Translations under genes and position numbers: made by a program
Part shown: piece after piece, positions 41,959 through 52,420 of the stretch
Layout of the letters: each line of letters opens with the position of its first letter
How positions within the stretch are numbered: the stretch's first letter is position 1
Source of the DNA: Prorocentrum cordatum
Taxonomy: Eukaryota; Sar; Dinophyceae; Prorocentrales; Prorocentraceae
DNA length: 64,000 nt
Direction: 5' to 3'
Assembly: GCA_963575745.1 (NCBI GenBank)
Contig: CAUYUJ010014592.1
Location: 231,033 to 295,032, forward strand
Notes under the pieces: generated by a model
What the model saw: the letters and a program-made list of their open reading frames with translations, nothing else
Database searches by the model: none
Told to the model about the DNA's origin: nothing

Positions 41959-42576
41959 ATCTACGGACGCAGTCAGAATTCTGAAACAAAAATCAGTTTG
42001 GGCTCACGGGGTCTCTGGTTTTCGGGCCGCTCCCGAGATCTAGGTCGTGGAACGTGTTTCTGGCCGAGGTCATCGCCGTGGTTCGAAAAACACATCCCGT
42101 TCTTCATTCAGCGCTTCCTGTGGAAACATGGCGACTGTAGCGGTTCAGGATGGAGAGGTGGTCCTGGGGCGGGGGGGGGGGACAGGGTGCAGGATCCGTT
42201 TCCTTCAGGTCACGGGAGACTGACGTTATGGTTGCGATGCGCTGCAGAATGTTCCAGGACGTCCCGGGATGTGCTACTGCTCCGCGCGGGCTCCAGAAGC
42301 GAGGGCCGCTGGATGCCGCAGCATGCGTGGAGCGTGTCCTGAGCCGGTCGCAACATGGCATCATTCAAAAACACATGCATGCATGCGGCGATCTCTCAAC
42401 AACACCCCTGTATTGGATGACTGCTGCTTCTGCCGCCGGGAGGGGCAACAAGTCGTGCCCCCCCCCGCCCTCACTTGAACGAAGGATTGCAAAAAAAACA
42501 AGGGTTTTTTTGCAATCCTTCATTCTCGTCGTTCCAGGACGCCTCTCTTTTTCATGTCAGTGGTCGCCGGCAGGAT
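41959..42576. other. Unassigned; hairpin at 42481-42521
   Basis: 42481-42521 is a short foldback: GAAGGATTGCAAAAAAA, a 7-base loop, TTTTTTTGCAATCCTTC. No gene. Confidence 0.55.
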
Positions 42577-43032
42577 TTGCGTGTTCGCGTGTGCGCGCGC
42601 GTGCGCGCTGGCGTCGTGTGGTGCAGTCTTGTCCTCGCTGTACCGCGCGGGTGCCTCGCACGGTTCGTGCTCGACACTGTGTGCGTGTGCGTGCGTGTGC
42701 GCGTGCGTTTGCGTGCGTGTGCGTGTGCGTGTGCGTGTGTGTGCCTGTGTGTGTGTGTCCGTGTGTGTGTGTGTGTGTCCGTGTGTGAGTACGTGTGTCT
42801 GTGTGTGAGTGCGTGCGTGCGTGCGTGCGCGCGCGCGCGTGCGTGCGTGCGTGCGTGCGTGCGCGCGTGTGCGTGCGTGTGCGTGCGTGTGCGTGCCTGT
42901 GCGTGCGTGTGCGTGCATGCGTTTGCGTGCGTGTGCGTGTGTGTCTGTGTGTGTCTGTGTATGTGTGCGTGTGTGCGTGTGTGTCCGTGTGTTTTGTGCG
43001 TGTCTGTGTGTCGGTGTGTCTATGTGTCAATG
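42577..43032 (+). repeat. (GTGC/GT)n alternating purine-pyrimidine tract
   Basis: About 450 bases of GTGTGC, GTGCGTGC and GCGCGC steps. The Cys/Val-rich and His/Thr-rich frames come from the repeat. Z-DNA prone by composition. Confidence 0.95.
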
Positions 43033-43705
43033 CGCGTGTGTCCGAAAGAAAAAACACCTGGCGCCCAGGGAGCTGCCCCGCCACATGTGGCAAACTTGGC
43101 GCAGGCTGGCGCAGGAGCCAGGGGCAACGCCACGGGTGGATAGGCCCAGGCAGGGGGGCGCATCGACCCCCCATCGCCCTCTCATCGCCGACGGGGGCCC
43201 GACAGCCCACCCCGCCCGGGGCCACACAGCAGACCTATCGACGATGCATCGCCGCTGCCAGGTCGACGCGCGCCCCTCCCCCGGGCGTCTCGGGCCGGGC
43301 GAAAGGGGGGGATTGGGAAAGGGGGGGTTACGAAATTTGCTGCATGCAGCTGGTTTCGGCTTCACCGAGGGGCCCATTCCTCGATACATAGCCGCCTCCG
43401 GCGCCGGGAGGCGCCGGGAAAATCAGCTACGTGAGCTGACTCTCAAACCCCCCCTTTGCTATCCCCCCCTTTCGCCCGACCCGAGCGTCACCCCTCGAGG
43501 AGGCGGGCGCCAAGGACGCCGCCGAGCGGGCCGAGGCGGGCGCCGGGGGCGCCTCCGAGCAGGCGGAGACCAAGGGCGAGGCGGCAGCGGAGGGCAGCGG
43601 GGCTGCCGCGGCAGAGGAGGCCTCGGCGCCCGAGGGGGCCGCCGAGGAGGCCCAGGCCGAGGAGGAGACCCAGGACCGCGTGCCGCGGGGCAGCGCGGGG
43701 CTCCC
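43033..43705. other. Unassigned
   Basis: 43222-43262 has CGACGATGCATCGCCGCTGC, a scrap like family B interior. 43495-43700 is GC-rich with GAGGCGG/GCCGAGG words. No gene recognised. Confidence 0.4.
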
Positions 43706-43855
43706 CCTCCTCCTCCTCTTTCTCCTCCTCCTCCTCGTCCTCCTCGTCCTCCTCCTCCTCCTCCTCCTCCTCATCCTCATCCTCCTGCTCCTCCTCCTGC
43801 TCCTCCTCCTGCTCCTCCTCCTGCTCCTCCTCCTTCTGCTCCTCCTCCTCCGGTT
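43706..43855 (-). repeat. (TCC)n tract with TGC interruptions
   Basis: CTCCTCCTG repeat; the frames it opens are artefacts. Confidence 0.95.
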
Positions 43856-43984
43856 GGGCTCGGTCGGCTGTGGTGTCGTTGCCGCGGCGGTGCGCCCCCT
43901 CTAGGCTGCTGGCGGCCTGGCGGGTTCGGTCGGTCTCGGTGTCGCTGGCGATTCGGCCGGTTGGATTCCCCTCGCCTCTGCCTC

Positions 43985-44130
43985 GATGGCGACGCCGACG
44001 ACGACGACGATGACGATGACGATGAGGACGATGACCATTTCTGGTGCTGTGCTGCTGCGCGTGTCGTCGTCATTGTCATCGTCGCCCTCATCGTCATTGT
44101 CATCGTCGCCATCGTCGTCGTCACCGCTGG
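43985..44130 (+). repeat. (GAC)n then (GTC)n inverted trinucleotide tracts
   Basis: GACGACGATGACGATG (43988-44035) faces CGTCGTCATTGTCATCGTCG (44065-44127), so the two can fold back. Confidence 0.85.
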
Positions 44131-44571
44131 CACCTCCCCCCCTGCAGCTCCTCGGTGCTCTGCTTGGGCCCACCTATAGGGGCGGCCCCACCTCGGAGCT
44201 GGCCCTCCCCGGGGGGTGGCTCTCGCAGCTCGGTCGCCGGGGCTGGCGCATCGCGGCGTGCTGCCGTGCGGTCGGGTTGGCTCGGTCAGCGGTTGTGCCA
44301 CTGGAGAGAGTTGTCATCGCGCCAACATCGCAGAGAGGATTTTCGCTCGGAAAACGATCGGATGGGCCCGGGGTGTCCTGGAGAATCTCGCTCTGGATTT
44401 CGGAGTGAATGTCGTGCGGATTTGTATTGGCCAGAAATGAAGGCCAAAAAGAATCCATGCGAAGTTCACTTCGTTTTTCGCTCGCCGCTTCGGGCAAGCG
44501 TCAACGCAGAAAACCACGCAGAAATCCGCTGCAGCACGTCTGCAATGAGATTTGTTTGTCCACCGGTCGTT
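44131..44571. other. Unassigned
   Basis: No gene recognised. Confidence 0.4.
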
Positions 44572-44746
44572 GGAAAGTAAGTATTTTTGGGCTCCCAGAT
44601 TCCATTCTACGTTAAGCGCCTTCTTACTTCAAGAATCGAGTGGCTTCCCCTCTTCCGTCCTCTTCAGGGGGCGGGCGGACACCCAATCTGCTTCCAACGC
44701 CAACGCCTTCCTACTTCCCCTTTCTACCTGATGCTTCTGACCGATG
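44572..44746. mobile_element. MITE family F, copy 1
   Basis: Left end ACCGGTCGTTGGAAAGTAAG; right end CTACCTGATGCTTCTGACCG. Interior words CAGATTCCATTCTACG, CTTCTTACTTCAAG, GAGTGGCTTCCCCTCTTCCG, TCAGGGGGCGGGCGGA and ACCCAATCTGCTTCCAACGC are shared with 49733-50035. Confidence 0.75.
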
Positions 44747-44782
44747 GATATCCCGTGGCGATAACTGGCGTTACCGGATGGA

Positions 44783-45205
44783 GGGGCGTGGGGCGGGAAC
44801 GTCACGGTTCGCGCCGGCATCGCGTGGGGATGCTTATTTGGATCATCGCTGGGGTTGCTGAGAGGATAGGGGGATACAATTGGATGCTAAGGTGGGTTCT
44901 ATCCAGCCTAAGCCAGCTTAGAAGTGGGTTGCACGTGCCCTAAGTGGCTTAAGGGCGTACAGATCTTGGCTAAGCGGGTGGAGCCCACTTTAGCGAAGTT
45001 ACCTCACCATCCTAGGCCACATAGGGCACTCGTAACCCACTTACAACCTGGGTTAGGCAAGATAGAACCCACTTGTGACTTGTGCATCCACTTCTCCCCC
45101 CCAATCCCCTTAGCAACCTCCGCGGCGATCCACGTAGGAATGCTTGGTTTAGTGGCAGACGGCGCCGGCGCGAATCGTGACGTTCCCAGGGGCGGGGGGG
45201 GGCGT
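44783..45205. mobile_element. Foldback element H, copy 1
   Basis: 423 bp almost entirely made of two inverted arms of about 190 bp. Left arm words in order: GGGCGGGAACGTCACGGTTC, GCGCCGGC, GATGCTTATTTGGATCATCG, GGGTTGCTGAGAGGATAGGG, GGTGGGTTCTATCCAGCCTA, AGTGGGTTGCACGTGCCCTA. The right arm gives their inverses (TAGGGCACTCGTAACCCACT, GGCAAGATAGAACCCACTTG, CGGCGCGAATCGTGACGTTC). No coding capacity. Confidence 0.8.
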
Positions 45206-45894
45206 TGCTTGCTCTGGGCTCTGTCGTGAGCAACAAAGGACAACGGCTCTGGCTGTGTCGCGTCGCCCCGGCCTGGCTGCTTGCTGCCTGCCGGCTGCGT
45301 TCGGTTCTAGGTCATGCCGTCGCCGTGGGCTGCCCTGCCCTTCCGGGGGCAGTGGGCGGGCTGGCACGGGGCATACGGAGGCGCGATGATGGCGGGGAGC
45401 GGTGCGCAGAGGCGTGCGTCGGAGGGCGCGACAGTGCAGGGGGTTGCATGCGCGTGGCGTGGCCGGTCTGGGCGGGAGCTGGGTGCGACTGCGGCCGCAT
45501 GTCCTTCCAGCGCTCGTCTCCCCGCGGCAGAGCACAGTGGGCACATCAAATAAGACATCGGCCTGCCAGCAGGTGGCCTTCAGGATTCCCTGGTCCCCCG
45601 ATGGCTCCGGGGACCCACAAGAACTCGGGGGCACCTTTGAACCCCCGATGGTCGGCGACGGGCGTGCCCGTGGATCTCTCGTGGCAAGAGGTCTGACAGT
45701 CGGACCGAGGCATAAGATCGAGGTCGGTTCGGGGAGGGTAATATTAACCCTGATGTTTTTCGTGCTCGTTGGATGTTCTCGTGCCATCTGGGTAGGGTGC
45801 CCTTGGCTGTTCTGTTTATGTTGCCCGACGGAGGGCCTCATGTTGTTGAGGGATGTTCTTCTGGCCCAGGCTCGACTCTATTGTATTCAGGAGG
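45206..45894. other. Unassigned
   Basis: No gene recognised. Confidence 0.4.
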
Positions 45895-46053
45895 GTGGAA
45901 AACGCCCAGACACAATTCATCGTCGATCCCCAGGAAAAAAGATAGGTAAATAATGATGGGAAGTGGGGGGGAAGACGAAAACTCAGAACATACTGCAACA
46001 TATAGGGACCCCTGGGATTTGTGCCGATGCATTTTTGTGCGTGCCCCTTTAAT
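45895..46053 (+). repeat. Dispersed repeat D, copy 4
   Basis: CCAGACACAATTCATCGTCG, ATCCCCAGGAAAA, GATGGGAAGTGGGGGGGAAG, and a TTTGTGC..CCCCTTTA end. Closest to 11432-11602. Confidence 0.75.
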
Positions 46054-46084
46054 TGCATGTGTCTGGAGGCCCTCCGCGTGTGCA

Positions 46085-46264
46085 TACAGTGGATACCCAT
46101 GCCAAGAAACACCCTGCTTGCCTCCAGGGTGCCCTGGGTTTCATGGGTTTCCATGGTCTTGCGATAGAAGGCGTGACGTTCCCGCACCAAAGATCCACGG
46201 ACGTCCTGGGGTCTCAGGTTTGGGTGTCTTGTGCAAGGCTTCTTGTGGACTGGCTTTCACTGCA
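46085..46264. mobile_element. MITE family E, copy 2
   Basis: Left TACAGTGGATACCCATGCCA; right end, read inwards on minus, CAGTGAAAGCCAGTCCACAA. The right flanking dinucleotide is CA instead of TA. Interior matches copies 1 and 3 (GCCTCCAGGGTGCCCTGGGT, CGTCCTGGGGTCTCAGG). Confidence 0.8.
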
Positions 46265-47171
46265 CGCGGTGACCCTGACTGTGCTGTCGTTGGCTTGAGC
46301 TGTCGACAGGGTGGCCAGGGCCGCTGCGCTGCGTGCCCCGTGCAACGTCGACTCCTCCTCGTAGAAGTGCCCCCCCCCTCCCTCCCCTTCCCTCCTCGCG
46401 CTGCATGGTGAAGCATCGGCCTTCTCCCCTCTCGATCGGGGTTGTGGATCAGCCTCGCGATCCCTTTGTTCCTCACTTGGCTGGTGATGCGCAAAGGTCG
46501 CGCGCGAGCTCACAGGCCCAGCATCCAAACACACAGATGCTGCTGCGGAAAAAGATCCCTCCTCGCCCCTCCTCCGCTCGCGGCTGCGCCGCAGCCCGGG
46601 TGGAGACACCCCGCCGGGGGGCCCTCGGCCCGCTGGTGGCCCTCGGCCCTCCCTCCTCTTCCCTCCTCGCGCTGCATGGTGCAGCACCGGCCCTGTGGAC
46701 GGCTTCTTGCGGTCGGGCCCCTACCTGCACATCCGGCGCGCGGCTTCCGCACGCGTGCGCGCTCGGCACCGGGGGGGGGGGAGGGTCCAGCCGTGCCTGC
46801 GTGAGCCGGCTGCCCCCGGCGGCCGCTCCGAGCGCGCGCCGTGGCTTTCAGCGGAGGGCTCACAGCGGGGCTATGGGTCGGGCCTTGGGAGAAGTGCCCC
46901 TGGCCCAAGAGGGCCCCCAGGGCTCTCGGGGTGGCCAGGGGGGCCTCCAGAGCACCTCTCACGATGGCTTCTCGGGGTGGCCAAGGGGGCCTCCAGAGAA
47001 CCTCTCACGAGGCCCAGAGGGCCCCAGGGGCTCCAAAACGGAGCGACACGCCACCTTGGGCCAGGGGCACTTCTAGCAACACCCGACCGGGGGAGGCGTC
47101 CAGCTGCCCTTTCCGATGACCCCGCGCCCCCCCCCCCTCTTTTGGCGCGAGGGAGAGGAGGGCGAGGAGCA
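46265..47171. other. Unassigned; internal duplication
   Basis: CCTCCCTCCTC..CCTCGCGCTGCATGGT occurs near 46378 and 46652; GCCCCTGGCCCAAG/GGCCAGGGG words near 46890-47070. No gene recognised. Confidence 0.4.
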
Positions 47172-47760
47172 GGATGATGCTAAGAATGATGTTGTTGTTG
47201 CTGCTGCTGATGATGAAGAGGAGGAGGAGGAGAAGGAAAATGATCACGGCTGTGATGAGGATGATAGTCACGGCGGTGATGATGATGTTGATGTTGGTGC
47301 TGATCATGATGATGATGATGATGCTGATGCTGATGATGATGATGATGATGATGATGATGGTGATAATGATGATTGTTATGATGCTTATGATGATGATAAT
47401 GATGATTGTTATGATGCTGATGATGAAGGTGATGGTGATGGTGATGCTGCTGATGATGATGATGATGATTATGATGATGATGATGATGATGATGATGATG
47501 GTGCTGGTAAGGTTGAAGACGATAGTGATGATGGTGATGATTGTGCTGATGATGATGCTGGTGATGTTGGTGATGGTGATGGTGATGATGATGGCGATGC
47601 TGATGATGATGTTGGTGCTGATGATGATGGTGATGGTGATGGTGATGGTGGTGACGATGATCACTACGGTGATTAGGATTAGGATTAGGATGATGCCGGT
47701 GATGATTATACTTGTTGTTGTTATTATGATGTTGTTGATGATGTTGTTGATGATGATTAT
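47172..47760 (+). repeat. (GAT)n trinucleotide tract, ~590 bp
   Basis: GATGATGAT with GGT, GCT and TAT interruptions. The longest + frame (186 codons, Asp-rich, 47116-47676) and the Met-, Ile- and His-rich frames all come from the same repeat. Confidence 0.95.
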
Positions 47761-48705
47761 TAGCAGGGGAAGGAGGAGGAGGACGAGGAGGAGGATGAGG
47801 GGGAGGAGGAGGAAGGGGAGGGGGAGGGGGAGGAGGAGGTGGCAAAGGAATCCCCCTCCTGTTGCTGCTGCCAAGGGCGCTGCTGTCACAGCTGACTGCA
47901 GAGCCCGCTTCCCCTCCTGCTTCTCCGCTTTCTCGTCTTCGTCCCCATCCACCATGCCCCCCCCCCCTGGTGGCCGGGAATGGGTATGCCATGAGCAGAG
48001 CTGGAACCCAGCTCGCGCAGGAGTGGATGGCGCGTAGGGCTCTCTCAAGGCAGTCCTCTTGGCATCGCTGGGACGTGTGCTTTCTTTTCTCGGCGAGGAC
48101 CACCGAGGAGCCGGTTGGATCATCTTGGGAGAAAATCCACGCACGAAGCCAGAAAATGCACGGAGAGTGGCTCGGACGGTGGCGAGTCTTGAGGCACATC
48201 CGGGGCCACAACCGGCGAGGAGGTGGGGTGCGAAACGCCCCACACGCCTTATTGACACGCCCGGCGGTGCGACCGGGAAGAATTGTTCAGAGGAAAAGGA
48301 GGCACGTACGGGGTATGATCTCAAGGGAGGGCGGTCGCCCAGGAAGCCATTATCATAACAAGGCTAGTATGGCCTGCAGGCACGGCCCAGATGGAGTTTC
48401 CTCTACGAGAGAGTGACGTTCTCAGCACGGCGACGCGCAGAATGCGACCATCCGGAGGAGGTGCACGTCTGATGCTCATCGCAGAGACTGTATCGCGCAT
48501 CGTGTGGGCCTCTCATCTGCGCTTGGGAGGCTTGAGGTCGAACAGGGGTTTGTCGCATATGTCCCCCATGCTTGACGACCCTCCAGAGACAAGGGGTGGC
48601 TGGTCTACAGGATTAATAAGTACATCAAAAAGCTGAAACCAAGGAACAGCTCGGGTCTGGAAGGGGCTCTCACTCGAGAGAGAGAGAGAGAGAAAGCACG
48701 CAACC
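47761..48705. other. Unassigned; short GGA and (GA)n tracts
   Basis: 47765-47840 is GGA-rich; 48673-48693 is (GA)n. 47990-48420 has open frames without recognisable motifs on either strand. Confidence 0.4.
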
Positions 48706-48856
48706 CTCGGGCACGTCCCTCTGCAGGGGGAATATTCAAAAACAGTAAAGGAATGCTCAGGGGATGATTTGTTTTAGAATGTTTTACAATTTGGTTTGGT
48801 TGTTTGATTCATTTGATTTTTCCTCAAAAATCCACCTGTAAGGGGACACGCCCGAC
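48706..48856. mobile_element. MITE family A, copy 4
   Basis: CTCGGGCACGTCCCTCTGCA left; CCTGTAAGGGGACACGCCCG right. Interior has GGGGATGATTTGTTTTAGAA and TTTTCCTCAAAAATCC. 151 bp. Confidence 0.75.
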
Positions 48857-49478
48857 TGAACCGCACACCCACCAGGATGATTGTTCAATGTTTCTGGAAT
48901 GCTTGTGGACTTACCCGGCACGCCCCCGTGGCGACGTCTGCGAATCCCGACGTTCCCGGTGTTACACATCGTTTGTTTCAAAGCCCTTCTTCGCTGTGGT
49001 GAAACAGTTCGTGCGTGTTTTATCCATGCGTTTCTGCGTTTATGCAGTAGCGCCGCTGCAGTGCGCGATTGCGCGACTTGAGAATGTCCCAGGCACTTTC
49101 GTGCGCGGCGGTTCTTTATGAGAACAGTTCTGGGTGTTTATTACACACGTTGTTTGGTGGTATAAGAATGTTTTTCCTGGGCCCTCGGCGGTTGCATTTT
49201 TCGCAAGATGCCAGGGGCCTCCTCTTGGTCGGCGGGCGAAAGCAGTGTTGACGCATGGACACCGAGGCCGCAGCAGGCACGTCACGTCAGAGACCAGCCT
49301 GTCAGCAGGTGCTTCACGGAATGGTCTGATCTCCCCACGGCCCCTTGCCTTCCATTTCTGGTGAGGATGGGTCGGGGAACATTGAAAAAACACATGTGGA
49401 ACCCGTACCCACCCCCCAAACCGACATTGGGGTTTTCGGGCGGGTTGGCTTGTAGTGGTTTGGTAGGTAGTCCCTGGG
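48857..49478. other. Unassigned
   Basis: No gene or repeat recognised. Confidence 0.4.
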
Positions 49479-49566
49479 TGAGGAGGAGGCGGAGGAGGCG
49501 GAGGAGGCGGAGGAGGGAGGAGGAGGCGGAGGAGGAGAAGGAGGAGGAGGAGGAGGAGGAGGAGGG
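49479..49566 (+). repeat. (GGA)n tract
   Basis: GGAGGAGGCGGA then GGAGGA repeats. Confidence 0.93.
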
Positions 49567-49732
49567 AAGAGGAGGAGGCCTGATGACCTCCAAACAGAGG
49601 TCGACGGCGCATGTGCCCCATGATGTCTTGCAGCAGGATCTCTCTTGCGGTGGGTGGCTGCTGCAGGGCCTGCCTCACGTGTGGTGCGAGGCTCCTCCTG
49701 CTCCATTTTGTTTCTGTATACTCATCGGTCGT

Positions 49733-50035
49733 TGAAAGAAGGTATTTTCTGAGCCCAAGATTCCAATCTGGTTCAGCCGCCTTCCTACTCCAAGTGTCGA
49801 GTGGCTTCCCCTCTCCACCCCTCTTCAGGGGGCGGGCGGAGACCCAATCTGCTTTCAACGCCTTCCTACTTCATGTTTCTACCTGCAAGGAGGAAAGACT
49901 GGTCTACTCTGTAAGAACGGTTTTTTGAAGGCAGATCTGCCTTCAAAAAATGTAAGAACGGTTTTTTGAAGGCAAATCTGCCTTCAAAAAACCGTTCTTA
50001 CAGAGTAGACCAGTCTTTCCTTCTTCCGACCGATG
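49733..50035. mobile_element. MITE family F, copy 2, interrupted by a hairpin
   Basis: CATCGGTCGTTGAAAGAAGG left; TTCTTCCGACCGATG right. The F sequence runs to TTTCTACCTGCAAGG (49885), is interrupted by the 129-bp palindrome, and finishes with TTCTTCCGACCGATG. Confidence 0.75.
49892..50020. mobile_element. 129-bp hairpin nested in family F
   Basis: Outer arms of about 45 bases are exact inverted repeats: GGAAAGACTGGTCTACTCTG, TAAGAACGGTTTTTTGAAGG, CAGAT on the left and the reverse complement at 49976-50020. The TAAGAACGGTTTTTTGAAGG word also occurs a second time in direct orientation in the centre (49951). So the element is a hairpin with an internal duplication of its stem. Confidence 0.85.
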
Positions 50036-50346
50036 GGCACTCCCGTCTCCCTCCACTCTGCCGCCCGTCCTCCTGCTCCTGCTCCTGCCACCAGGCCGCC
50101 GCAGGGGAGCACGGCCGGCCGGAGCCCGGCGCCGGGATGCTGAGCCCGCGCCCACCCGCCCCCGAAATCTGCGATCCTTGGGTCAAGTGGGGCTTTTGTC
50201 CTCCGACAGGAAAAATATTCCAAAAATAGTCCACAAATCATCCAGGGACGATTTTTGCGTATTCTCTACCATTCTGATGTACTTTTGACTATTCTCTTGC
50301 ACAGGGTGTCTAGAGCTCCGACCACTTTATTTCGGCACCGCACCCC
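50036..50346. other. Unassigned; family A interior fragment
   Basis: 50185-50300 (CGACAGGAAAAATATTCCAA, AATAGTCCACAAATCATCCA, GGGACGATTTTTGCGTATTC) resembles the left half and interior of family A, without a recognisable right terminus. Confidence 0.5.
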
Positions 50347-50394
50347 CCCCATCATAATCACCATCATCATCATCATCATCATCAGCAGCATCAG

Positions 50395-50430
<36 letters not shown>

Positions 50431-50431
50431 C

Positions 50432-50478
<47 letters not shown>
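50347..50478 (+). repeat. (CAT)n trinucleotide tract
   Basis: About 130 bases of CATCAT with few interruptions. Confidence 0.97.
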
Positions 50479-50479
<1 letters not shown>

Positions 50480-51775
50480 GCGCCCCTTCCGTCTCAGCGC
50501 CCTCCCGCGGCTCCAGCGCCCGCCCAGTGCCCCCTCCGCCCCGACCACTTCATTTCGGCACCGCACCCCCCCCCCGCTCCGCCCCCTCCCCCGCGCCGTC
50601 TCAGCGCCCCCGCGCGGCTCCAGCGCCCGCCCAGTGCCGCCTCCGCCCCGACCACTTTATTTCGGCACCGCACCCCCCCCCCCCGCTCCGCCCCCTCCCC
50701 CGCGCCGTCTCAGCGCCCCCGCGGTTCCAGCGCCCGCCCAGCGCCCCCTCCGCCACGACCATTTTATTTCGGCACCGCACCCCCCCCCCCGTTCCGCCCC
50801 CTCCCCCGCGCCGTCTCAGCGCCCCCCCGCGGCTCCAGCGCCCGCCCAGCGCCCCCTCCGCCCCGACCACTTTATTTCGGCACCGCACCCCCCCCCCGCT
50901 CCGCCCCCTCCCCCGCGCCGTCTCAGCGCCCCCCCGCGGCTCCAGCGCCCGCCCAGTGCCCCCTCCGCCCGACCACTTTATTTCGGCACCGCACCCCCCC
51001 CCGCTCCGCCCCCTCCCCCGCGCCGTCTCAGCGCCCCCCCGCGGCTCCAGCGCCCGCCCAGTGCCCCCTCCGCCCCGACCACTTTATTTCGGCACCGCAC
51101 CCCCCCCCCGCTCCGCCCCCTCCCCCGCGCCGTCTCAGCGCCCCCCCGCGGCTCCAGCGCCCGCCCAGTGCCCCCTCCGCCTCGACCACTTTATTTCGGC
51201 ACCGCACCCCCCCCCCGCTCCGCCCCCTCCCCCGCGCCGTCTCAGCGCCCCCCCGCGGCTCCAGCGCCCGCCCAGTGCCCCCTCCGCCCCGACCACTTTA
51301 TTTCGGCACCGCACCCCCCCCCCGCTCCGCCCCCTCCCCCGCGCCGTCTCAGCGCCCCCCCCGCGGCTCCAGCGCCCGCCCAGCGCCCCCTCCGCCCCGA
51401 CCATTTTTTTCGGCCCGCACCCCCCCTCCCCGTTCCGCCTCCTCCCCGCGCCTCTCAGCGCCCCCCCGGTTCCAGCGCCCGCCCAGTGCCCCCCCGCCCC
51501 GACCACTTTATTTCGGTACCGCCCCCCCCCCCCGCCCGCCGCCCCCCCGCACCGTCTGAGCGCTCCCCGCGGCTCGAGCGCCCGCCCAGTGCCCCCTCCG
51601 CCCCTCCGCCCCCTCCCCCACGCGTCTCAGCGCCCCCCACGGTTCCAGCGCTCGCCCAGCGCCCCCTCCGCCCCGCCCACTTTATTTCGGCACCGCAGCC
51701 CCTCCCTGCTCCGCCCCTTCTCGGACACCGTCTCAGCGCCCCCACGGTTCCAGCGCCCGTCCAGTGACTCGCGGC
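50479..51775 (+). repeat. 107-bp minisatellite, ~11 copies
   Basis: GACCACTTTATTTCGGCACC recurs with spacings of 106-108 bases (starts near 50543, 50650, 50757, 50865, 50971, 51077, 51184, 51291, 51399). Each unit has a C run of 7-10, then CCCCTCCCCCGCGCCGTCTC, then GGCTCCAGCGCCCGCCCAGT. The last two or three units (from 51399) are more diverged. Open Pro/Arg/Ala frames are artefacts. Confidence 0.95.
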
Positions 51776-51818
51776 CCCCCCCTTCCTTTTTGTGCAAGAG
51801 CCATGGCACACGTGCCAC

Positions 51819-51868
51819 TTGTTTTTTATTTTTCGTCCAAAATCCGCCTGTAGGGGGACATGCCCGAC
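51819..51868. mobile_element. MITE family A, right-end fragment
   Basis: TTTTATTTTTCGTCCAAAAT, CCGCCTGTAGGGGGACATGC, CCGAC. The left two-thirds are missing. Confidence 0.7.
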
Positions 51869-51912
51869 CTAATCCTTGGGCCCAGCACAAGGGGGGGGGG
51901 GGGAACTTCTGG

Positions 51913-52073
51913 GCCTCCCAGATGGGGTCAGCGTAGATGGTGCCGAAGGAATCGCGCCGCATCGCCGATGCATCGCCGATGCGGCTTGATGCGGACGCTG
52001 AGCTCCTCCACGCCGACGTTGCCGATGCGGCGTGATCCTCTGGCCCCGTCTACTCGGACCCCATGTGGGAGGC
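51913..52073. mobile_element. MITE family B, copy 4 (complete)
   Basis: GCCTCCCAGATGGGGTC left, then GCGTAGATGG and ATCGCGCCGCATCG. The right end is the inverse: GATGCGGCGTGATCCTCTGG, CCCCGTCTACTCGGACCCCA, TGTGGGAGGC. 161 bp. It lies between two family A sequences. Confidence 0.8.
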
Positions 52074-52086
52074 CTGTAAGGATTAA

Positions 52087-52247
52087 GTTGGGCACGTCCC
52101 TCTACAGGAGAAAACTCAAACATAGTCAAAACATCGTCTGGGGGGTGACGATTTTTCTGCTATTTTTGGCTAGTGTTGAATATGCTATCTTTTTTTCTGC
52201 CCCCCCACTTTTCGCCCATAACCCGCCTGTAGGAGGACATGCCCAAC
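52087..52247. mobile_element. MITE family A, copy 5
   Basis: GTTGGGCACGTCCCTCTACA left; CCTGTAGGAGGACATGCCCA right (compensating G-to-A and C-to-T changes at both ends). 161 bp. Confidence 0.8.
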
Positions 52248-52420
52248 CTAAATCCAGGACTGGCCGGGTGGTCTGGGGCGCCAGTGGCCCTAATGGGGCC
52301 ACCGGTCTGGTGCGCGTTCTGGGAGAGGTGGCGCGAAGGTATCTCAGTGCAGGACGGTGGGCCATGCCAGTGAAGGGAGGAGAAACATGTTTCCTCCCTT
52401 CGTTGGCGCGGGGTTCGGGG

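Noticed and set aside
42577-43225. Cys/Val-rich secreted-like peptides
   Set aside because: Translations of the GTGC dinucleotide/tetranucleotide tract.
47116-48324. Asp-rich acidic protein (186 codons) and Ile- or His-rich frames on the opposite strand
   Set aside because: Produced by a (GAT)n tract; no non-repetitive flanking coding sequence.
50255-51936. Three overlapping 429-469-codon Pro/Arg/Ala frames
   Set aside because: All three forward frames are open, caused by C-rich 107-bp units; not coding.
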